A DNA stretch of 18,858 nt from DASVDK01 sp036381125 [NCBI: Thermodesulfobacteriota bacterium] (GTDB lineage Bacteria; DASVDK01): assembly GCA_036381125.1 (NCBI GenBank), contig DASVDK010000167.1, positions 1 through 18,858 on the forward strand, in the 5' to 3' direction. A model generated the notes under the pieces. That model saw only the letters and a list, made by a program, of their open reading frames with translations, did not search any database and was not told the origin of the DNA. Shown in pieces: positions 11,562 through 18,858 of this stretch. Each line of letters opens with the position of its first letter. Within the stretch, counting starts at the first letter, position 1. The position numbers were made by a program, and so were the translations under genes.

Positions 11562-12271
11562 CCGTGCAGCGCGGGGCTCGGCTCTACGAGGGCAAGGCGA
11601 AGGTCCTCTACGCCACCGACGACCCCGGCCTCCTCATCCAGTACTTCAAGGACGACGCCACCGCCTTCAACGCGCAGAAGCGGGGGACGATCGTCGACAA
11701 GGGCGTCATGAACGCCCGTATCTCCGCGTTCCTCTTCCGCTTCCTCGAGAGCCAGGGGGTGCGCACGCACTTCGTGGAGCTGCTCTCCCCGCGCGAGATG
11801 CTGATCAAGAAGGTGAGCATCGTCCCGCTCGAGGTCGTGGTACGCAACGTCGTCGCCGGCTCGCTGGCGAAGCGGATGGGGATCGCCGAGGGGACGCCGC
11901 TCAAGCGGACGATCGTCGAGTACTACTACAAGAGCGACCCGCTCGGCGACCCGATGGTGTCCGAGGAGCACATCGAGGTCTTCGACCTCGCGACCCGGGA
12001 GGAGCTCGCGTTCATCACGCGGGAGGCCCGGCGGGTGAACGACCTCCTCTCCCGGTTCTTCCTCGAACGGGGGATCCGGCTCGTCGACTTCAAGCTCGAG
12101 TTCGGCCGGCACCCCTCGGGGCTCCTCCTCGCCGACGAGATCACCCCGGACGGCTGCCGGCTCTGGGACGCGGAGACCGGCGAGAAGCTCGACAAGGACC
12201 GCTTCCGGCGCGACCTCGGCGGGGTCGAGGCGGCCTACAGGCGGGTGCTCGACCTGGTCACGGCGGGCTAG
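11558..12271 (+). CDS. purC: Phosphoribosylaminoimidazole-succinocarboxamide (SAICAR) synthase
   Basis: PurC joins CAIR and aspartate with ATP hydrolysis to give SAICAR, the substrate of the neighbouring PurB. The protein is 237 residues, the usual length of the monofunctional bacterial enzyme. Motifs are [10 protein letters not shown] (9-18, ATP-binding strands), [15 protein letters not shown] (31-45), [18 protein letters not shown] (about 89-106), SEEHIE (about 135) and the signature [14 protein letters not shown] (about 175-188). ATG 11558 overlaps the purB stop in ATGA, and gagggg/gaggg lies upstream. purS follows after 15 bases. Nothing is missing or fused. Confidence 0.97.
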   Translation: MTVQRGARLYEGKAKVLYATDDPGLLIQYFKDDATAFNAQKRGTIVDKGVMNARISAFLFRFLESQGVRTHFVELLSPREMLIKKVSIVPLEVVVRNVVAGSLAKRMGIAEGTPLKRTIVEYYYKSDPLGDPMVSEEHIEVFDLATREELAFITREARRVNDLLSRFFLERGIRLVDFKLEFGRHPSGLLLADEITPDGCRLWDAETGEKLDKDRFRRDLGGVEAAYRRVLDLVTAG

Positions 12272-12286
12272 CAACGGGAGACCACG

Positions 12287-12532
12287 GTGGTAGCCAGGAT
12301 CCACATCACGCTCAAGCGCGGCGTGCTCGACCCCCAGGGCAAGGCGATCCAGCAGGGCCTCGCGGACCTCGGCTTCGAGGGGGTCGAGGACGTGCGCGTG
12401 GGCAAGTACATCGAGCTCAAGATCGACGGCGTGTCGAAGGACACGGCCGAGCGGCGGGTCCGGGCCATGTGCGAGCAGCTCCTCGCCAACCCGGTCATCG
12501 AGGACTTCAGGTTCGAGATCAGGAACGTATGA
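12287..12532 (+). CDS. purS: FGAM synthase subunit PurS
   Basis: PurS is the small structural subunit that bridges PurL and PurQ in the three-protein formylglycinamidine ribonucleotide synthase. The product is 81 residues with the typical pattern: a beta strand start ([24 protein letters not shown]), [17 protein letters not shown] and a final strand IEDFRFEI. The GTG start is preceded by a modest gggag (12276-12280) with 6-base spacing. Its presence with separate purQ and small purL shows that this organism uses the Gram-positive/archaeal type complex, not the single large PurL of enteric bacteria. Confidence 0.95.
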   Translation: MVARIHITLKRGVLDPQGKAIQQGLADLGFEGVEDVRVGKYIELKIDGVSKDTAERRVRAMCEQLLANPVIEDFRFEIRNV

Positions 12533-13228
12533 AGATCGCGGTCGTCACCTTCCCGGGCTCCAACTGCGACGTCGACGCCCTGCACGCCGTCGGCACCGTC
12601 CTCGGCGCCGACGCGATCCGGGTCTGGCACAAGGAGACGGCGCTGCCGGCCGGCCTCGACGGCGTCATCCTGCCCGGCGGCTTCGCCCACGGCGACTACC
12701 TGCGCACCGGCGCCATCGCCCGCTTCTCGCCCATCATGCCGGCGGTCGAGCGGTTCGCGAAGGGGGGCGGGCCGGTCCTCGGCATCTGCAACGGCTTCCA
12801 GATCCTCCTCGAGGCGGGGCTCTTGCCGGGCGCCATGCTCCGGAACCGGCAGCTCAGCTTCGTCTGCACCGACGTGTACGTGCGCGTCGAGCGCGCCGAC
12901 ACCGCCTGGACCCGGGCGGCCAGGGCGGGCCAGGTCCTGAGGCTGCCGGTCAAGCACGGCGAGGGGAACTACTTCGCCGACGCGGCCCTCCTCGAGCGCC
13001 TCGAAGGGGAGGGGCAGGTCGTCTTCCGCTACGTCGACGAGCGCGGCCGGGTCACCGACGAGGCGAACCCGAACGGGTCGATCCACAACATCGCCGGCGT
13101 GTGCAACGCCGGCCGCAACGTGGTGGGGCTCATGCCCCATCCCGAGAACGCCTGCGAGGCGCTCCTCGGCAGCGAGGACGGCCGCTTCATCCTCGAGAGC
13201 GTCGCCTCGGCGGAGTTCGGGGCGGCTC

Positions 13229-13236
<8 letters not shown>
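12529..13236 (+). CDS. purQ: FGAM synthase glutaminase subunit PurQ
   Basis: PurQ is the class I glutamine amidotransferase that releases ammonia for PurL. The protein has 235 residues. The triad is clear: Cys87 in GICNGFQ, and His204 and Glu206 in MPHPENA. Further family blocks are [11 protein letters not shown] at the start, [17 protein letters not shown] (48-64) and [12 protein letters not shown] 12529 overlaps the purS stop as ATGA, and the gene overlaps purL by 8 bases. Tight overlaps suit production of subunits in fixed ratio. Confidence 0.97.
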
Positions 13237-15508
<2,272 letters not shown>

Positions 15509-15538
15509 AGTCAAGAATCCAGGAGGACACCACCGGGC

Positions 15539-17095
15539 ATGTGCGGCATCTTCGGCGTCTACGGCCATCCCGAAGCCGCCAACCTGACCTATCTCGGCCT
15601 CTACGCGCTCCAGCACCGGGGCCAGGAGTCGGCCGGCATCGTGGCCGCCGACGGCCGCGACCTCGAGGTCCACCGGGGCATGGGTCACGTCGCGGACATC
15701 TTCCGGGCCGACGTGCTGCGGGAGCTGCGGGGGCCCATGGCCATCGGGCACGTGCGCTACTCGACGGCCGGCTCGAGCACGCTCGAGAACGCACAGCCCA
15801 TCGTCGTGCGGCAGGCGCGCGGCGCGCTCGCCGTCGGGCACAACGGCAACCTCGTGAACGCCCTCGAGCTTCGCGAGGAGCTCGAGGCGCAGGGCTCGAT
15901 CTTCCAGTCGGACATGGACACCGAGGTCATCCCGCACCTCATGGCCCGCTCCCGCGGCAAGACCACCCCGGACCGGGTCGTCGACGCGCTCCGCCGGGTC
16001 GAGGGGGCCTACTCGCTCCTCTTCCTCACCGAGGACACCCTCGTCGCCGCCCGCGACCCGAACGGCTTCCGGCCGCTCGTGCTCGGCAAGCTCGGCGATG
16101 CGTGGATCGTCACGTCGGAGACCTGCAGCCTCGACCTGATCGAGGCGCGGTTCGTCCGCGAGGTCGAGCCGGGCGAGGTGATCGTCGTCGACCCGAGCGG
16201 CCTCAGGGCCGTGACGCCCCTCCCGGCGCCCGAGACGGGCGTGACGCGCTGCATCTTCGAGGCGGTCTACTTCGCGCGCCCCGACAGCCGCACCCCGGAC
16301 GGCACGGTGTACGAGATCCGCAAGCGGCTCGGCCGCGAGCTCGCGCGCGAGCACCCGGTCGAGGCCGACATCGTCATCCCGGTGCCCGACTCCGGCGTGC
16401 CGGCCGCCATCGGGTTCGCGCAGCAGGCGGGCATCCCGTTCGAGACCGGCCTCATCCGCAACCACTACGTCGGCCGGACGTTCATCGAGCCGCAGCAGCA
16501 GATCCGGCACTTCGGCGTGAAGATCAAGCTCAACGCCGTGCAGGAGGTCCTCGAGGGGAAGCGTGTCGTCGTCATCGACGACTCCATCGTGCGCGGGACC
16601 ACGGCGCGCAAGATCATCAAGATGGTGCGGCGCGCGGGGGCCAGGGAGATCCACTTCCGGATTTCCTCGCCGCCGACCCTCTTCCCGTGCTTCTACGGCA
16701 TCGACACGCCCAACCGATCGGAGCTGATCGCGTCGTCGCACACGGTCGAGGAGATCCGCCAGTACGTGACGGCCGACTCGCTCGCGTACCTGTCGATCGA
16801 GGGGCTCCACCGCGCCGTGCAGGGCGACCGCGGCGTCGGCGGGGAGTTCTGCGACGCCTGCTTCTCGGGGCGCTACCCGGTCCGATTCCCGGACCTCGAC
16901 CGGCTGACGCAGTTGCCGCTCTTCCCGGGTGCCGGGCCGGTGAAGGCGGTCGAGGGGCGGCCGCGGCCGCTCCTCCTCGCGGACGACGACGACGCACCGG
17001 CCGGCGGGTCCTTCGACGTCCCGGACGAGGAAGCGCAGGCGGAGCTGGACGTGGAGCCGGTCACGGCGGCCCGGACCGGACGGAGAGGGCGATGA
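15539..17095 (+). CDS. purF: Amidophosphoribosyltransferase, Fe-S type without propeptide
   Basis: PurF catalyses the first committed step of purine synthesis, PRPP plus glutamine to phosphoribosylamine. The product has 518 residues. It begins MCGIFGVYG, so Cys2 becomes the N-terminal nucleophile after Met removal. Other glutaminase marks are [18 protein letters not shown] and GHNGNL. The transferase half has the PRPP loop [13 protein letters not shown] (343-355). Four cysteines fit the [4Fe-4S] ligands of Bacillus PurF: Cys238, Cys384, Cys438 and Cys441 (CDAC). The in-frame codons upstream back to the purL stop contain no start, so there is no propeptide. ATG 15539 follows aggagga by about 10 bases. 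The C-terminal about 50 residues are acidic and look disordered. The gene overlaps the lipoprotein gene by ATGA. Confidence 0.97.
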   Translation: MCGIFGVYGHPEAANLTYLGLYALQHRGQESAGIVAADGRDLEVHRGMGHVADIFRADVLRELRGPMAIGHVRYSTAGSSTLENAQPIVVRQARGALAVGHNGNLVNALELREELEAQGSIFQSDMDTEVIPHLMARSRGKTTPDRVVDALRRVEGAYSLLFLTEDTLVAARDPNGFRPLVLGKLGDAWIVTSETCSLDLIEARFVREVEPGEVIVVDPSGLRAVTPLPAPETGVTRCIFEAVYFARPDSRTPDGTVYEIRKRLGRELAREHPVEADIVIPVPDSGVPAAIGFAQQAGIPFETGLIRNHYVGRTFIEPQQQIRHFGVKIKLNAVQEVLEGKRVVVIDDSIVRGTTARKIIKMVRRAGAREIHFRISSPPTLFPCFYGIDTPNRSELIASSHTVEEIRQYVTADSLAYLSIEGLHRAVQGDRGVGGEFCDACFSGRYPVRFPDLDRLTQLPLFPGAGPVKAVEGRPRPLLLADDDDAPAGGSFDVPDEEAQAELDVEPVTAARTGRRGR

Positions 17096-17706
17096 CGCCG
17101 GCGCACGGCCTCGCCGCGCTGGCCGCCATGCTCCTCGCGGTCGGCTGCGCCCCCATGGCCCGCCAGGCCGAGTCGACCCCCCGGGGCGACTACCAGGCAA
17201 TCCTCGAGCGCTGGACCCGGGCCGGCCAGGAGTACGATCGGCTCGAGACGCGCCTCTACGTGGCGGCCACCTACAAGAGCTGGCCGTTCCGCGAGGCGTA
17301 CGTCGCCGAGTACGCGCGCATCTTCCTGCTGCCCGACCGGGAGCGCGAGGCGCTTCTCGCCCGCGAGACGGCCTCGTTCGAGCAGTTCCACGAGTTCGTC
17401 CTGTCGGCCTACACGCCCTACCGCCAGAGCGGGGACTTCCTGACCCGAACCGGCCTCTGGAAGCTCTACCTCGAGGGCCCGAACGGGCTTCGCGTGCCGA
17501 CGAGCCGCGTCGACCGGATGGCCGAGCCGCCGCAGGTGCTCGCCGCCTTCTACCCGTACGTCACCCGGTGGTCGCGTGAGTTCCTGGTCCGCTTCCCCCG
17601 GCGGACCGCCGACGGGCGGGAGGTCCTGCCCGACCCCGAGCGGGACCCCTTCCGGCTCATCATCACCTCGACGGTCGCCCGCGCCGAATTGACCTGGCAC
17701 CCCTGA
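17092..17706 (+). CDS. Putative lipoprotein of unknown function
   Basis: The product of 204 residues starts with a short hydrophobic segment ending AVGC (Cys19), a plausible lipobox for lipid attachment. The n-region has only a His as a basic residue, which is unusual. The mature part is rich in aromatic and charged residues: [31 protein letters not shown], an [17 protein letters not shown] segment, and a C-terminal [36 protein letters not shown]. It is probably a periplasmic alpha/beta domain tethered to a membrane. I do not recognise the family. ATG 17092 overlaps the purF stop as ATGA, with ggagaggg just upstream, so it is made with PurF, though a role in purine metabolism is not implied. 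The SLT gene follows after a 67-base gap. Confidence 0.8.
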   Translation: MTPAHGLAALAAMLLAVGCAPMARQAESTPRGDYQAILERWTRAGQEYDRLETRLYVAATYKSWPFREAYVAEYARIFLLPDREREALLARETASFEQFHEFVLSAYTPYRQSGDFLTRTGLWKLYLEGPNGLRVPTSRVDRMAEPPQVLAAFYPYVTRWSREFLVRFPRRTADGREVLPDPERDPFRLIITSTVARAELTWHP

Positions 17707-17773
17707 CGGTCCGGGTGGTCGGGCCCGGTGTCCGCTCTTGTCCTGCGCCGTGAAATCGGTTATGGAAGAGGGC

Positions 17774-18415
17774 GTGAGTTCGACGATCCGGAGCGGAGCG
17801 GCCGCCGGGCTCGTCCTCGGCGCCTGCCTTGCCCTGCCGGCAGCGCTCCCAAGCGCGCGGGCGGCCGACATCTACCGCTGCATCGACGCCGACGGCGTCG
17901 TCCACTTCTCCAACGCGCCGACGAAGGACTGCTTCGTCCGGATCATCGTCGTGCGGCCCGAGCGCAGCGCCCCGCAACCCCCTCCGTCCGCGACGCAGGC
18001 CGGCGTGGCGAAGTACGAGCCGCTCATCGCCGAGGCGGCGGCGCGTCACAAGGTGGAGCCGGCCCTCATCAAGGCGGTGATCCGCGCCGAGTCGAACTTC
18101 GACCCGAGGGCGATCTCTCGCAAGGGCGCGCAGGGGCTCATGCAGCTCATGCCCGAGACGGCGAGCCTGTACGGGCTCTCCGACCCATTCGAGCCGCGCG
18201 CCAACATCGAGGCGGGCGTGAGGCACCTCAAGCGGCTCCTCGAGAAGTACGACGGCGACCTGCGCCTCGCCCTCGCGGCGTACAACGCCGGCGAGCAGGC
18301 GGTCGAGCGCTATGGGCGGCGCATCCCACCCTTCCCGGAGACCCAGGGCTACGTGCGCACCGTGCTGCGGCACCACGAGGCGTACGGCGGCGCCGTCCGC
18401 ACCGCCAGCAAGTAG
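17774..18415 (+). CDS. Secreted lytic transglycosylase with DUF4124 and SLT domains
   Basis: The product cleaves peptidoglycan glycan strands to give 1,6-anhydromuramyl ends, in the periplasm. From GTG 17774 it has 213 residues: a signal peptide (1-30, cleavage near ARA-AD), a short DUF4124 domain (about 32-53, YRCIDADGVVHFSNAPTKDC, with a Cys pair able to form a disulfide), a Pro-rich linker and an SLT domain (about 78-205). SLT motifs are IRAESNFDP with catalytic Glu106, GAQGLMQLMPETA (118-130) and LALAAYNAGEQAV (166-178). GTG 17774 is chosen because it gives a proper basic signal n-region and has ggaag upstream. ATG 17762 and TTG 17738 are in-frame alternatives that add acidic or unconserved residues. 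DUF4124-SLT fusions are common in proteobacteria-like genomes. Confidence 0.9.
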   Translation: MSSTIRSGAAAGLVLGACLALPAALPSARAADIYRCIDADGVVHFSNAPTKDCFVRIIVVRPERSAPQPPPSATQAGVAKYEPLIAEAAARHKVEPALIKAVIRAESNFDPRAISRKGAQGLMQLMPETASLYGLSDPFEPRANIEAGVRHLKRLLEKYDGDLRLALAAYNAGEQAVERYGRRIPPFPETQGYVRTVLRHHEAYGGAVRTASK

Positions 18416-18436
18416 CCGAGTGCGGGGTGTCGCGCG

Positions 18437-18448
18437 GGCCGATCGGCC
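18437..18448. other. 12-bp perfect palindrome upstream of the tRNA-Gly promoter
   Basis: ggccgatcggcc is its own reverse complement and lies 22 bases upstream of the -35 element, after the SLT gene. It could be a protein-binding half-site pair or part of a weak hairpin at the SLT 3' end. In DNA this GC-rich it may also occur by chance. Confidence 0.25.
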
Positions 18449-18470
18449 GCCGCGCCGTGCCCCGGATGGG

Positions 18471-18500
18471 TTGACACTCCGTCGGGCGCCCGGGTAGAAT
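18471..18500 (+). promoter_or_regulatory. Sigma70-type promoter for tRNA-Gly
   Basis: TTGACA (18471-18476) is a perfect -35, followed by an 18-base spacer and TAGAAT (18495-18500, 5 of 6 to the -10 consensus). Transcription would start near 18507, about 8 bases before the mature tRNA 5' end. It is the clearest promoter in the window and stands out as AT-rich islands in GC-rich DNA. Confidence 0.85.
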
Positions 18501-18514
18501 TGCTGTCCGTTCTC

Positions 18515-18590
18515 GCGGGTGTAGCTCAGATGGTAGAGCGCCACCTTGCCAAGGTGGAGGTCGCGGGTTCGAGACCCGTCGCCCGCTCCA
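18515..18590 (+). tRNA. tRNA-Gly, anticodon GCC
   Basis: The 76 bases fold as a full cloverleaf. The acceptor GCGGGTG pairs with CGCCCGC (one G-U pair), and the D arm is GCTC/GAGC. The anticodon stem CCACC/GGTGG holds the loop TTGCCAA (anticodon GCC). The T arm contains GGTTCGAGACC. The discriminator is U73, usual for bacterial tRNA-Gly, and the 3' CCA is encoded. This tRNA reads GGC and GGU. It has its own strong promoter and appears to be a single-gene unit. Confidence 0.98.
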
Positions 18591-18595
18591 TTCGA

Positions 18596-18652
18596 GTTGG
18601 GGGGCCCAACGGACCGCTCAGGTGGGCGGTAGCCCGAGGCTGGCCCCCCAGC
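18596..18652 (+). terminator. Structured region after tRNA-Gly, possible terminator
   Basis: 18596-18606 can pair with 18642-18652 over 11 bp (one G-U). It encloses a 35-base segment that has its own small stem, gggc/gccc with loop ggta. A local alternative, gttggg/cccaac, overlaps the 5' arm. There is no U-run, so intrinsic termination is uncertain; it may protect or mark the tRNA 3' trailer. Confidence 0.35.
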
Positions 18653-18825
18653 ACCTCCCGGTCGCTCGGTCCAGCCAGGCCGGACCTCGCTCTACGGCGG
18701 CGGCCACGACCCGTGTCCCCCGATCGGTCGGCCCGGCTCGGAAACCGCCTGCCTGCGGCAGGCGCCGTCATCTGCGGGGCTTCCCTTTCCTCAGCGATCG
18801 CCACGGTCTCGAAGAGGCACCTCTC
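18653..18825. other. Non-coding gap between the tRNA region and the next gene
   Basis: No credible gene is seen. A perfect 8-bp hairpin, cgcctgcc (18746-18753) with ggcaggcg (18757-18764), loop tgc, lies here, followed about 15 bases later by the pyrimidine-rich cttccctttcctc. It may close the tRNA unit or sit in the leader of the next gene. I see no convincing promoter. Confidence 0.4.
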
Positions 18826-18858
18826 ATGAACCTCTCCCGTATGCTCGCGGCCAGGGCC
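18826..18858 (+). CDS. Start of a further gene, cut by the window edge
   Basis: ATG 18826 is preceded by gaagagg (18811-18817) with 8-base spacing. Eleven codons are visible: MNLSRMLAARA. This opening resembles the N-termini of AMP-dependent acyl-CoA synthetases, but eleven residues cannot establish a family and I make no assignment. Confidence 0.5.
   Translation, partial: MNLSRMLAARA

Noticed and set aside
17738-17766. Possible promoter TTGTCC-17-TATGGA before the SLT gene
   Set aside because: Only 4 of 6 and 3 of 6 matches; it would give an almost leaderless transcript at GTG 17774. Interesting but too weak to list.
18526-18804. Reverse frame of about 92 codons ending RATGLEPATSTLARWRSTI
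   Set aside because: This is the well-known false antisense translation of a tRNA gene, with no ribosome site or homologous protein family of its own.
18500-18829. Forward frame of about 109 codons containing AQMVERHLAKVEVAGSRPVARS
   Set aside because: This peptide is the well-known false translation of a tRNA gene; it runs through tRNA-Gly and its promoter.

Overview
This window looks like a housekeeping stretch of a very GC-rich bacterial chromosome. Coding DNA is strongly G/C-ending, there are several GTG starts, and all genes lie on the + strand. The gene order infB - ylxP - rbfA - nrnA - truB - rpsO - pnp, then a pnp-linked M16 peptidase and a separate-subunit purine set (purS, purQ, small purL), is unlike beta/gamma-proteobacteria, which use one large PurL. 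It resembles GC-rich lineages such as Rokubacteria/Methylomirabilota (NC10), Myxococcota or other former deltaproteobacteria. That placement is an inference from layout and composition only.

Region 1 (1-7838) is the translation/RNA-turnover operon. It holds the 3' part of infB (the window opens inside its low-complexity Gly/Arg/Pro N-terminal region), ylxP (DUF503), rbfA, a DHH/DHHA1 nanoRNase (nrnA), truB, rpsO and pnp. A promoter-like sequence for rpsO lies inside the 3' end of truB. GC-rich perfect hairpins without U-tracts sit in the infB-ylxP, nrnA-truB and pnp-M16 gaps.

Region 2 (7849-10230) holds an M16B zinc peptidase and a WalJ/YycJ-type metallo-beta-lactamase-fold hydrolase joined by a TGATG overlap. 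A peculiar 129-base segment follows. It can encode a 42-residue peptide, has 4-base GTGA overlaps with both neighbours, and repeats the last coding stretch of the hydrolase in its own phase.

Region 3 (10227-17706) is a tightly packed purine block, purB-purC-purS-purQ-purL-purF, mostly with ATGA-type overlaps, followed by an overlapping unknown lipoprotein gene. PurF has all four Fe-S cysteines but no propeptide. Within the window this gives the amidotransferase step (PurF), FGAM synthesis (PurS/Q/L), SAICAR synthesis (PurC) and the two lyase steps (PurB). purD, purE, purM, purN and purH are not here.

Region 4 (17774-18858) holds a secreted DUF4124 + SLT lytic transglycosylase, a strong sigma70-type promoter driving a complete tRNA-Gly(GCC) with encoded CCA, about 235 bases of structured non-coding sequence, and the first 11 codons of a further gene cut by the window edge.

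I found no mobile elements, CRISPR arrays, phage genes or defence genes. The most unusual signal is the duplicated coupling module at 10064-10230; the rest is well-known biology with some noteworthy details.
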